The position numbers and the translations under genes were made by a program. This document shows, in pieces, positions 33,481-42,527 of a DNA stretch of 64,000 nucleotides; within the stretch, counting starts at the first letter, position 1; every line of letters starts with the position of its first letter. The stretch is from Heterodera schachtii. Lineage: Eukaryota > Nematoda > Chromadorea > Rhabditida > Heteroderidae. The stretch covers positions 1,348,155 to 1,412,154 of the forward strand of contig SIJG01000030.1 of NCBI GenBank assembly GCA_023374025.1. The letters run 5' to 3'. Under the pieces are notes generated by a model. It saw only the letters and a program-made list of their open reading frames with translations, made no database searches and had not been told where the DNA came from.

Positions 33481-33985
33481 TTTATTTAAAAAATGATTCT
33501 TTGGATGTATTTTTCATGAATATGCCCAAATATGCACATAAAATGTACAAAATGTCAAAATATATGCAGCCATTTAAAATTATATTATTTAAATGTGGAA
33601 AGATCCAATGAAAATTAAAAATAATTATAAAATGAAGAGCAGTTGTACATGCACTCCCTTTTATATGGGAAAAGAAGTGCAACACGATAAATATTTGGAC
33701 TTTGCGGACCTTTTGGAAAGACTTGAATAATCCCTAAAACTTGTAATAAATAGACCAAATTATTACTGCCAAATATTTGAGGCTTTATTGAAAATAATTT
33801 ATAATTGGGGTTATGCACGCAATTTTGATGGCACAATGTTTAAGAAATGCTGATAAATGTAAAAGAACTGTATGTTCTATTTATAAAAAGGTTGGCATCT
33901 GGCCATTTACTTTTGAAATTATAATTATAATTTTAAAAATAAATTAAAATGTGAAATTATTTCAAAAAATTCTTATTTCTTTCCT
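33481..33985. other. Non-coding stretch, possible relic
   Basis: Two overlapping minus-strand frames of 67-73 codons cover 33482-33836, one with several Cys and Asn residues. Composition and the lack of motifs give no support for a gene. Confidence 0.35.
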
Positions 33986-34490
33986 TTTTTTGGTTGGAAA
34001 ACAAATATGTTAATCCTAAATTGTGTATCTTTTTACGGATGAAATGTGGTTTTTTGGGCAATTAAATGCTCTAGAATTGCGAATGATCATTTTTTAGGGT
34101 AATGACAATTAATCCGCCATTTCATCTCTCGTCACCAAAAAAGCGGGAGTTTTTTTTTGCTGAAAAAACAGACATATAATCCGTCAAATTGCGATTTTTA
34201 CTTAAAAAATATTTAAAAAATAAATTAAAAGTGAAAGCATTTTAAGATATTCTTATATTCTTTACACTCCTAAAAAAACGAAACTTTTTTTGGCTGGAAA
34301 ACAAATATCTTAATCCTAAATGTGTATCTTTTGGCGGAAGAAATGTGGGTTTTTTGGGGGGCAATGATCATTTTTTAGGGTAAGCTGACAATTAATCCAC
34401 CATTTCATCGCTCCCCACAAAAAAGCGGGAGTTTTTTTGCTGAAAAAACAGACATATAATCCGCAAAATTGCAATTTTCCTTAAAATCCA
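33986..34490. repeat. Two direct copies of about 200 bp
   Basis: TGGAAAACAAATAT(G/C)TTAATCC, GGTAA..GACAATTAATCC, AAAAAAGCGGGAGTTTTTT and GCTGAAAAAACAGACATATA appear once in 33,990-34,200 and again in 34,295-34,490, about 298 bp apart. The second copy has small deletions. This is a diverged direct duplication. Confidence 0.65.
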
Positions 34491-34593
34491 ACTGAAAAAA
34501 TGTCTGGCTTTTTTGGGGCAGATTTGGCGCCCAGGCACATAAATAGGGCTATTTAAAGGTATCGAATTCAAGTTGAAATCATTTAACAAATGA

Positions 34594-35518
34594 GGGCTAA
34601 TCGATCTGAAACAAAAGTGGAAGTTCGTCGCTGCGCCTCCTCACCCCAAATTGGCGCAGCAATTCCTGAAAGGGCTGAACGTCTTTTTAACAGAATGTTC
34701 GATGCCCTTGGTGGCCAAGGAAGTCGCCGGAAGCGAAAAGCCTCAACTCCCCACCCAAATCTATTTGATCACGCACCATATAACCCTTTGGGTGTGTTTG
34801 TGTTTTTTTTGTTGCCAGTATGCCATACATTTCCGGTTTTTTTTTGGATGTGGAATTCCGATTATATTATATCCTAGAAAATTATTTGGCCTCGGAAGTC
34901 CGATTTCCGAATAGTTTTCGCCATCGGTGTTCCTATTTTTGAAATCAGAAATCAGTGGCATTCATGGTTTTTATCCCCTAACATACCTCTCAAAAAAAAC
35001 TGATCAATTACAGATACAAAATATAAAAAAACAGCAAAATTATTTATTATGAATAATTCATTCGGCATTGGCAATCATTACTTGGAGGTGCCTATCCCAC
35101 CCCTCTTTTTCACCCTTTAAATTTTCTAGGAAAACGCACGAAAGAAGCAAATTGCCGATTTAAAAAAGGAGATGAAAACAAAGATCTCCGATCTCTGGAA
35201 GGGATATAAAAATGATCGTCAGAAAATAAAAAATAAATATACTGCGGAAATAGGTAATCGGTGAAAAATAATAAAATATGTATTAAATTTTTGATTTGAA
35301 AAAATATTTTAATTAATTTGTATTTGAGTTTTTTCGTTTTTAATTATTATGATTTTTTCTTCAATTTAACTCATACATTTAATTTGAAAAATTTTTAAGA
35401 ATTTTTGCAAAACGGATTGGTGCCATCGACTAGCGCCGCCGCTTGGGTTGGGCACGAGGAAATTGGTGATTTGGATGATTTTCCATCAAAAATTAATTTT
35501 AAAAATATAAAAATTTAA
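34594..35518 (+). CDS. HMG-box-like protein, 3' part, three exons
   Basis: Exons end or start at 34791 (donor TGG|GTGTGT), 35130-35253 and 35400-35518, with phases that join only in this frame. The upstream part begins after an in-frame stop at 34591, so the true start, or a further 5' exon, is uncertain. The middle reads EKPQLPTQIYLI, then ARKKQIADLKKEMKTKISDL with WKGY, then KIKNKYTAEIEFLQ. The spacing of a KP-x-x-P-x-x-x-Y start, a central Lys-rich helix with a W-K pair and a Y-x-x-E ending is like an HMG box. One possibility is a mitochondrial TFAM-type protein. The C-terminal tail is acidic (HEEIGDLDDF). Another frame is also open through exon 1, but it does not join the downstream exons well. 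HMG assignment is tentative; that this is a gene is more secure. Confidence 0.45.
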
Positions 35519-35572
35519 AAAATAATTTGAAAAAATTTTAAAACTTTATAAAAAACTGCCTAGTTCCGTCAA

Positions 35573-35680
35573 ATGGCACGGCGCGTTATTCGCCAATATC
35601 GCCCAATTATTTTGAAAAAGAATAACAATTTGCGGCAATTTGGCGTCGAAGTGATCGCTTTAATATGTAATCCAATTTAA
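35573..35680 (+). other. Short basic frame of unknown status
   Basis: A 35-codon frame (MARRVIRQYRPIILKKNNNL and onward) in locally GC-richer DNA, just after the HMG-box-like gene. It could be an exon of a neighbouring gene. No partner exon or family is recognised. Confidence 0.2.
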
Positions 35681-35832
35681 TGTGATAATTCAGTATTTTA
35701 ATATGTGATTTTTCAATTTTAGTATGGTATTTTAGATAATTTAATGTTTAATAAATATGGTAATGGTGTCGGTGATTGATTTATATCACAATGGAAAAAG
35801 GAAAATATTGGAAGGGAGTTAGGCGATAAAAG

Positions 35833-36228
35833 ATGTACGACGGGGCGCGGGGATTTAAAAAAATTTTTGTGACCGGTTTGTTAAAAATATCCTCCATCTT
35901 TGGCCATCAGTCAATTAAGTCCCCGCCCTCTTCCGTCTTTTCCTCCCATCTTTGTCCTTCAGTCAATTCGGTCCCCGCCTGTTTTTTCCTCCCATCTTTG
36001 TCCTTCAGTCAATTCGGTCCCCGCCCGTCTTTTCCTCTCCTCTTTGGCAATCAGAAAGTGCCAACGACATCGAATGGTGCGGTAATGCGCAGTGGGACGG
36101 AGCTGGATGAAGCGGCGGTCGTTGCTTTCAACCGTTTGAAACCTTTTGAAGAAAAAAATAGTAAAAGTTTTTTGAAAAAAAACGATTATATCTATCTATA
36201 TATTAGAAAAAATCGTGAATTCCTTTAA
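35833..36228 (+). repeat. Short tandem repeat with an overlapping frame
   Basis: Between about 35,895 and 36,050 the phrase CAGTCAATTCGGTCCCCGCC with CCCATCTTTGTCCTT recurs three times at about 50-bp spacing. A 131-codon plus-strand frame runs through it, giving repeated SVNSVPA-like residues, and then a GC-rich non-repeated part containing GTELDEAAVVAFNRLKPFEE. The latter could be a genuine exon, while the repeated part looks non-coding. Status unresolved. Confidence 0.35.
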
Positions 36229-36239
36229 TCATTATATTT

Positions 36240-36675
36240 TTAGTTTGATATTAAATTACCAATGCCCACGCATACTGTAAGTACAATAAGCCATATAATA
36301 ACAAAAAGCACCGCCCCAAGGCATAACATTTTCGGCCAGTCGTTGTCCCTGAAAATTCAAAAAAAAAGTAACTACTGCACAAACTGCAGATTAATATGAG
36401 TTTACTGTACAGAAATACAGTACAAAAAATTTTTAAGACCTGCTGTCGTTTGGATTCGGCACGTCGGGCCACTGCAATGCCCTGTTCATGTCGTAGCCCT
36501 GTTTCAGGCATAGCAATGGCCCAACGTACCCTGACAATTTCCAGCATTTTTCGGCCGCCTCGATGGTACAATTTTCGCATCGATAATTGGGCACAATTTC
36601 CCAGCGATCATCCGCGCAAATTGATTGAATGAACAAAATAAAAGCGATGTACACAAAATAGAAAAGGGTATTCAT
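36240..36675 (-). CDS. Small secreted or single-pass membrane protein, two exons
   Basis: Exons 36675-36440 and 36348-36240 join in frame to 114 codons. The N-terminus (MNTLFYFVYIAFILFIQSIC, then A) is a textbook signal peptide. The short ectodomain has the cysteine pattern YRCENCTIEAAEKC plus GPLLCL and a likely N-glycosylation site (NCT). Exon 2 adds a second hydrophobic segment (CLGAVLFVIIWLIVLTVCVG), which would anchor it as a type I membrane protein with a tiny tail. If exon 2 were skipped the product would be soluble and secreted. The Cys spacing (CxxC, then WKL and CL) is a little like short nematode ectodomain proteins, but I do not assign a family. Two alternative-frame readings of this stretch are shadows. 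Confidence 0.55.
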
Positions 36676-36869
36676 TTTAAGAGGACGGATTGGAAGGCAG
36701 AAGGTAGTGGAAAATCATAGAAAAATAATGCGAATTAATAAAATTGCGAAAAAAAAAACAAAAAAAAAAACTTAGGAAATGCTTCACATTTTATTAATTG
36801 CTTTCTGATGGTTTGGACGATTTGAGCGTGAGAAAGATAGGATGTGATTGTCGGTTGAAATGCCTGAGA

Positions 36870-36992
36870 AAAAATCGGGGAGGGGGGAGGGGTCCGGGAG
36901 AGGGGGACGGGGAGGGAGAGGGGCAGGGGTCCGGAAGAGGGGGGTCCGGAAGAGGGGGGTCCGGAAGAGGGGGTCCGGGGGAGGGGAAATTA
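36870..36992 (+). repeat. G-rich tandem repeat, possible quadruplex
   Basis: The plus strand is nearly all purine, with many runs of 4-6 G. A unit GTCCGGAAGAGGGGG is repeated about four times after a run of GGGGAGGGGGGAGGGG type. Many G-runs close together could form G-quadruplexes. The Gly/Arg-rich frames across it are by-products. Confidence 0.75.
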
Positions 36993-37030
36993 TCGGCATA
37001 TATTCAACATTTACTCCCTTTGTTTTAACC

Positions 37031-37094
37031 GCCTCCGTGGCCGAATGGTTAGAGCTCCCGCTTCCAGGGGTTCGAGTCCCCCCGCCCGCGGCCG
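37031..37094 (+). tRNA. Broken tRNA gene (anticodon arm partly deleted)
   Basis: A good D-arm with A box (GTGGCCGAATGGTTAGAGC) and a good T-arm with B box (GGGGTTCGAGTCCCC) are present. Between them only CTCCCGCTTCCA remains, too short for an anticodon arm plus variable loop. The presumed 5' acceptor strand (GCCTCCG) does not pair with the sequence after the T-arm. This is a tRNA pseudogene or tRNA-derived repeat; the anticodon cannot be read. Confidence 0.65.
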
Positions 37095-39554
37095 ATTTAA
37101 TTTTTATTAAAATTCTCGCGCATTTAATAATTAAATTTAAAAACAAAACAAATTTACAAATAAATTTAATTAAAACAATTGCGTGAGAATTAGAATTAAT
37201 TGGATTAAGGACTTAGCTCTGGCGGTAAGGCCCTGGACCCCTGCCCCTGTAACCCATTACTACTTATACATAAGTTTAAAATCATCATTTTAATTAGAAT
37301 ATTACTGATTGCTATAATTTCAATTTAATAAACAAAATGTCTATAAAAATGAATCAAGAAATTTATTAAAATAAAATTATAAAAGTAAATGAATTAAATA
37401 AAATTCAAAATAAATCATTTCAATTTTTATAACAAAAATTGTGAGTAATTGAAGAATTTAAATATGAAAACAAATTATAATTTACCTATTATGAAATGCA
37501 TGGACAGAAAGTCATACAAAAGACAGATAAAGAAATTTCATTCATAAAATTATAAAATCACTAATATTAGCAAGTATCATTTAAAATCCAAAAGGAAATG
37601 TTCGCACGAACTTAAACGTTTATAAAATGTTACAAATAACAAGGATTATTAAGGAAACTACAAATGTTTTTATCTAAAATATTTGTTTAATATAAATAAT
37701 GTAAAAAATAATAATATGTAATATAAAGGAATTAAAACCATTTAAATTATCAGTTAATAATCGCAAAAAAAAGTTGCAATTATAAAACTAAAAAACAGAA
37801 GAAAAAAAATATATAAATACTAAAGTGCTAACAATAATGAAAATGCCAAAAATATTATTAAAACAAAATAGCAAAATAAAATAAACAAAAAATAGATCTA
37901 TTATTTGTTTAAGAAATATAAATTTTAATATAGCCAAAATTGATTAATTAGGTAAGAAATTACAATTCAAAAGTCCATTATCACTTGATTTCAACTCCGA
38001 GTCAGGGCACGAGAATGTGACGGAAGAAATGCAATTGCAATAAACTAACAATAACTAAATGAGGGATGAGTTTGTGTAGAATAGAAAAAATTTTTAAAGC
38101 ATTAAATCACCATTTTAAATAAATAAACTTTTCTAAAAAAATAATAAAACATACTAAAATTTTTGTTATTAACAAGTTAATTAAAAGTAAATAGTTATAA
38201 ATTTAAAATAAATGTTTTTATTCATTGATATATCAAAAATTACCAAAACAAGCTATTTTTTAAAATTATAAAAATAACAAAATATTTAAATTTATTTTTT
38301 ACAAATAAAATTAAAGGCTCACTTTTTACTATTAAATTTGAGATTAACTTCCAGCATATTACAATTAAAATAAGTTAAGTGTGAAATAATTTTTTTATGA
38401 ATTAAATTTATTAAAGAAATGGATAAAAAAATTTCTTGTTATAATTTTTTCTTGTTGAGGAGAATCAGTTCGTTCTGCCGTTTTTTTCATGAAAATTAAA
38501 AAATTTAGCATTGAATATTCGACATATTTTTGATAATACAAATAAATAAATAAGGAATTGAAATATTTCAAAATTTAGATATTATATCTTTATATGTTAA
38601 ATATCGATTTCCTAAAATTACTAAATTTTTATTTTTATTAATAAAATTTTTCTATGATATTTCAATTTCTATTTAATTATAGTTAAATATTCAGTGTAAG
38701 GTTTTTATTTTATTTTTTTACAAAATTTATTCGCATGTACGGCATTGAACAAAAATCTTTAATCACAGCTTTGTTTACATTATTTAAAAGTGTCTAATTT
38801 TTTAGTATCAATACATCATAATAAAATAATTTAATATTTTAATATTTTAATTTTTGAATAATCTTAATATTCTACAATAATACACTTTCAAGCCTAATTT
38901 ATATAGTTAAGTCTGTTTATCATTTGTTTGTTGAAATAGATATTTATGTAATACTTCATTATTTATAGGAAAAAATGTTTGTATCTTTTAATTGACTTAT
39001 TAATGTATGCAGCAGTAAGAAAAGGTAATGTCATCAATGCGATAAATGATACTTATGAATGTTAATCAAATTTGCATATGTTTTTTTATAAATTAAGAAA
39101 GATGCATTTTTATAGAATTGGGAAAATTAATTTTAAAAAAAATTTAATTAGTTGATTTTTTCTTTTTTATATAATCTCACAATATTATATTAATATCTCA
39201 TTTATTACTTTTTGAATTGGAGTATGTATTTATATATATAAAAAGTGAATTAATGATAAAATTAAAGTTTATTAATAAAAATATAATATTTTTTAATTAA
39301 TAGAGACATTGTGAATTTATTTCGATATAATAAAATATGAATAATGAATATTCTTCTGAATATATTATTTTTTGAATCATTTTTATACTTAATTCATGAG
39401 CAACAGCGATATTTGCTTCATTATTAAATTTATTCTAATAAATTTCTTGAAACATTAGTTTTAAGTATTTAAAATTTAATTTGTTTCACTTTCATGTTTA
39501 TTGATGCTTAATGAAGTCTCTTAGAAAAACTATTTTAATAATTAGTATATTTTA
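37095..39554. other. AT-rich non-coding stretch
   Basis: No gene on either strand. A small GC-richer patch at 37,205-37,255 (CTCTGGCGGTAAGGCCCTGG) stands out but has no assignable function. Confidence 0.6.
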
Positions 39555-39559
39555 TAAAC
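39555..39559. repeat. Target site duplication TAAAC, left copy
   Basis: TAAAC directly precedes the TGTTCGG terminus at 39560 and recurs directly after the CCGAACA terminus at 45820 (45821-45825). Five-base duplications fit Ty3/gypsy integration. Confidence 0.6.
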
Positions 39560-39615
39560 TGTTCGGTCTGGGGAGTAACCCACTTGGCCGAGTGGGTTAC
39601 TCCCCAGACCGAACA
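39560..39615. repeat. 56-bp hairpin at the left end of the gypsy element
   Basis: Perfect 25-nt arms around a 6-nt loop (TGGCCG). The left arm starts TGTTCGGTCTGGGGAG and the right arm ends CTCCCCAGACCGAACA. Its outer ends equal the expected LTR ends, and the last bases (AGACCGAACA) match the end of the 3' LTR. Confidence 0.9.
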
Positions 39616-39762
39616 AAAAGGAACTTCAAGTTTTTAGCTCTTAACGTTATTTTTAGAGCAATACCCAGACACGAAGGAATTAATTAATATGCCTCACCCA
39701 ATTGGGGATTTTGGCTCGGCTTTTCAGTGCCATACATGTTTCTCATGTTTCGCACCTACTTG

Positions 39763-39891
39763 AGGAGAAGGCGAACAATTCAGGCAGTTCATAAATCGGC
39801 ACCGAAAACTGCTGACCGATTTTAAATTTGATGAGCTGACAAAAGAGCAATTTAATTGCCTCATGTTATTGATGGCGCTCAAGGCACCCAA
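39763..39891 (+). pseudogene. gypsy gag fragment upstream of the nested insertion
   Basis: After an in-frame TGA at about 39759-39761 the frame reads through LLTDFKFDELTKEQFNCLML and reaches the insertion point at CCAA. The reading continues in the same frame after the insertion (42528) as EASLRQRILTKL, together giving the typical gag motif of the LT-x-E-Q-F ... L-R-x-R-x-L-x-K-L type. The gag N-terminus is missing or frameshifted. Confidence 0.7.
39888..39891. repeat. Target site duplication CCAA, left copy
   Basis: CCAA directly precedes the inner element and recurs at 42524-42527 directly after it. Removing the insertion with one CCAA restores an uninterrupted gag frame. Confidence 0.85.
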
Positions 39892-40440
39892 TGTTGCGGC
39901 TTGGCCCACAAGCCGCAACGGGACGGTTCGTCGTCCATGGTTCGGGGTGGGGGTAGGAGAGGAAGGAGAGGGGGAGGGGCTACCGAATACCCAATTGCTG
40001 GGTTTTTCGCTCTTTATTCGGTGTATGATCGGAGCCACTGAAATGAACAATTTACGGGGCTTAAATACGATCGAAAATGGTGGGGCTACACACAATAACA
40101 AATTAATTAATAAGCAATGGGGTGATCATTCGGGGTTTTTCTTCCTTCTGTTCGTTGGGCATCGCTGTTGCGGCTGGTTCTTCACATGCGTTCGTTGGCT
40201 GAATCGTGCTCTTTTTGCCGTTTCATCGGGTGACATTTGCGCGAGACGGGTGTTGCCGCCGGTTTCTCACTCCATTTTGCCCCTCCACGTGCCCATTAAT
40301 CAGCAGATTCATTCGCTGCACCTCATTTTCCTCTTGCTCATTGATTTTTTGTTGCCCTTTTTGTGCCCGCTTCCCTTCTTTTCCTTATTTCATTGAAACT
40401 GTCCGTCCAACGGACAGTCGCTGCTCGCTGAGCTGCGACA
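39892..40440 (-). repeat. LTR (downstream copy in element orientation)
   Basis: Plus-strand ends are TGTTGCGG and GCTGCGACA, so it reads TGTCGC...GCAACA on the minus strand, with canonical TG and CA termini. It contains a hairpin at its start (GTTGCGGCTTG, GCCCA loop, complement) and another near its end (ACTGTCCG / CGGACAGT). The long plus-strand frame through it is not a gene. The preceding minus-strand interior shows only a weak polypurine tract (GCCGGGAA). Confidence 0.9.
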
Positions 40441-41206
40441 TTCCCGGCGGAATGACCAGCGCTTGTGTGGTGTCTGCATCCTCGGCAGACTTTTGGCACT
40501 TCTTGCAGGCCGCTTTGTCTCGCAGTAGCGGTTGCGCTTATTCTTCCGACTTTCTCTCGTCCACTTCGGGCGCTTTGCTCTTGGCTTTTTCCAAATGCGT
40601 CTCCCTTGGCGCTTCTCAATTTGCGCCTGCTCAATTTATTGCGCTTTCCCAATTTCACTCCCTCATTTCGCGCTTGTTCCATTTGCTCTTCATCCGATTT
40701 TCGCCGCCTCAAATTTGTGTAGTCTTCTCATTTGCGCCTCTCCAATTCGCACGTCCTCATTGTGCACTTCCTCAAATGTGCGCCTCCAATTTGCGCATCT
40801 TCAATTTGCGTGTCCTCAAACTTGCGCTTCTTCAATTGCGCTTCAAACTTGCGCCTAAAATTTGCGCTTCCAATTTGCGCTTCGAATTGCGCTTCCAATT
40901 GCGACCTCTTCAATGTGCGCCTCAAACTTGTGCCTCCAATTTGCGCCACAAATTTGCGCCCTTTGCGCTTCGCAAATTTGCGCCTCAACGTGCGCCTGTG
41001 CTTGCGCCTCTTCCATGTGTGCGCCTGTGCTTGCGCTTCTTCAATGTGTGCGCCTGTGCTTGCGCTTCTTCAATGTGTGCGCCTGTGCTTGCGCTTCTTC
41101 AATGTGTGCGCATGTGCTTCTCCAAATTTGCGGCCTTTGCGCTTCTCCAATTTACGCATCCTCTATGCGCTTCTCCAAATTGTGTGAGATAGGCTCACTG
41201 CCTGGT
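40441..41206 (-). repeat. Degenerate TTGCGC repeat region of the inner element
   Basis: The plus strand is built from loose copies of CTCCAATTTGCGCTTC. From 41,000 to 41,115 there is a tighter 30-bp array (TTGCGCTTCTTCAATGTGTG plus CGCCTGTGC) with about four copies. Minus-strand reading gives charged, helix-prone text (EAQIGSANFRRKFEAQLKKR). It could be a decayed gag-like coiled coil or simple repeat expansion. Confidence 0.6.
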
Positions 41207-41289
41207 TGTGGGGCTCTGCACTGTGTCCCCTGACGAATACGCATCTTTGCTATGCGCTTTCCAAATGCTCCTCTTTGAATTGTCTCCTC

Positions 41290-41580
41290 AATTGACGCTT
41301 CATCAATTGCGTATCTTCAGTTTTGCCGCTTGTTCAATTGGCTCGGCACACTGACGTTTGGAGGGTTCGGCCCAATGCCACCCTTTGAGTTGCGGGCTCT
41401 CTGCCCTGAATGATTAGCGCTTCAACTTGCGCCGCTTCTTGCGCCTCTCAGTTAGCGCTTCTTCAATTGCGCATGTTCAGTTTTGCCGCTTATTCAATTG
41501 GCTCGGCATACTGACGTTTGGAGGGTTCGGCCCAATGCCACCCTTTGAGTTGCGGGCTCTCTGCCCCGAACGATTAGCGC
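41290..41580. repeat. Two direct copies of about 120 bp
   Basis: The segment from CTTCAATTGCG through TGGCTCGGCA(C/T)ACTGACG, CCCAATGCCACCC and GGGCTCTCTGCCC occurs twice about 160 bp apart with few differences, ending in GATTAGCGC each time. Confidence 0.75.
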
Positions 41581-41581
41581 G

Positions 41582-41900
41582 CCTCAGGTTACAAAAAACC
41601 TGAGGGGCTATAGGCTCACGAGGTACGGTACTGAGGGCGCGGAACACACCGGCGCAAATACGAGGCGACTCGGGTTACGAAAAGCCCGAGTGGCCGAACG
41701 GGCGCGAGCGAATGGGAGCAGACGATTGGGAGGAAGCGCGGAATGGGATGAGGCGCGGAATGGGAGGCGGCGCGGAATTTGGCGCCCTGGGTTACAAAAA
41801 ACCCAAGGGGCCGGAAAGCGCGGAAAGGGAGGCGCCTCGGGTTACAAAAAACCCGAGGGGCCGGACGCGCAAGGCGCCACGGGTTACAAAAAACCCGTGG
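41582..41900 (-). ncRNA. Array of five hairpins with compensating stem changes
   Basis: Five inverted repeats at 41582-41605, 41668-41691, 41785-41809, 41835-41858 and 41877-41900 share the centre GGTTACAAAAAACC (GGTTACGAAAAGCC in the second). Outer stem pairs differ but still pair: CCTCAGG/CCTGAGG, ACTCGGG/CCCGAGT, CCTCGGG/CCCGAGG and CCACGGG/CCCGTGG. The third (CCCTGGG with CCCAAGG) has one mismatch or bulge. On the element's own (minus) strand they lie in the leader, starting about 55 bp after the primer-binding site, where retroelements carry packaging and dimer signals. Calling it RNA is an inference. Confidence 0.65.
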
Positions 41901-41954
41901 GGTCCTACTCCCCCTTCCCTACCAAATCTCCAAAAAACCCCACCAAAGTTTAGT

Positions 41955-41972
41955 CCCTGCCCAGGGTCGCCA
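41955..41972 (-). promoter_or_regulatory. Primer-binding site of the inner element
   Basis: On the minus strand TGGCGACCCTGGGCAGGG follows the LTR end (GCAACA) after a 2-nt AG spacer. It starts with the TGG that pairs with the tRNA CCA tail, as in Ty3/gypsy-class elements. The matching tRNA was not identified. Confidence 0.75.
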
Positions 41973-41974
41973 CT

Positions 41975-42523
41975 TGTTGCGGCTTGGCCCACAAGCCGCA
42001 ACGGGACGGTTCGTCGTCCATGGTTCGGGGTGGGGGTAGGAGAGGAAGGAGAGGGGGAGGGGCTACCGAATACCCAATTGCTGGGTTTTTCGCTCTTTAT
42101 TCGGTGTATGATCGGAGCCACTGAAATGAACAATTTACGGGGCTTAAATACGATCGAAAATGGTGGGGCTACACACAATAACAAATTAATTAATAAGCAA
42201 TGGGGTGATCATTCGGGGTTTTTCTTCCTTCTGTTCGTTGGGCATCGCTGTTGCGGCTGGTTCTTCACATGCGTTCGTTGGCTGAATCGTGCTCTTTTTG
42301 CCGTTTCATCGGGTGACATTTGCGCGAGACGGGTGTTGCCGCCGGTTTCTCACTCCATTTTGCCCCTCCACGTGCCCATTAATCAGCAGATTCATTCGCT
42401 GCACCTCATTTTCCTCTTGCTCATTGATTTTTTGTTGCCCTTTTTGTGCCCGCTTCCCTTCTTTTCCTTATTTCATTGAAACTGTCCGTCCAACGGACAG
42501 TCGCTGCTCGCTGAGCTGCGACA
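41975..42523 (-). repeat. LTR (upstream copy in element orientation)
   Basis: It appears identical in sequence to 39892-40440 and is exactly the same length (549 bp). Identity between the two LTRs implies recent insertion. Confidence 0.92.
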
Positions 42524-42527
42524 CCAA
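42524..42527. repeat. Target site duplication CCAA, right copy
   Basis: Matches 39888-39891. The gag frame resumes here. Confidence 0.85.

Larger units (their letters stand above)
39892..42523 (-). mobile_element. Nested non-autonomous LTR retrotransposon (inner element)
   Basis: A 2,632-bp element with two 549-bp LTRs that look identical, inserted in the gag of the gypsy element with a CCAA target duplication. The orientation is minus: the primer-binding site follows the LTR only on that strand, and the LTR has AATAAA on that strand. The 1.53-kb interior has no gag or pol homology, only low-complexity Lys/Arg/Gln/Glu-rich readings on the minus strand, hairpins and degenerate repeats. This is the layout of a LARD/TRIM-like element that borrows proteins from another retrotransposon. 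Confidence 0.88.

Noticed and set aside
37031..37094. Functional tRNA gene
   Set aside because: There is no complete anticodon arm and the acceptor strands do not pair.
36784..37186. Gly/Arg-rich and Pro-rich frames on both strands
   Set aside because: They translate the G-rich repeat and the broken tRNA gene; the minus-strand text includes typical tRNA-antisense peptides.
40206..41192. Long Cys/Ala/Arg/Phe-rich plus-strand frames (328, 151 and 123 codons)
   Set aside because: They run through the degenerate TTGCGC repeat on the strand opposite to the element's own orientation and differ wildly by frame.
42289..42527. N-terminal extension of the gypsy polyprotein frame into the LTR
   Set aside because: This part belongs to the 3'-flanking LTR of the nested element, read in the wrong orientation; the original gag frame comes from 39763-39891.
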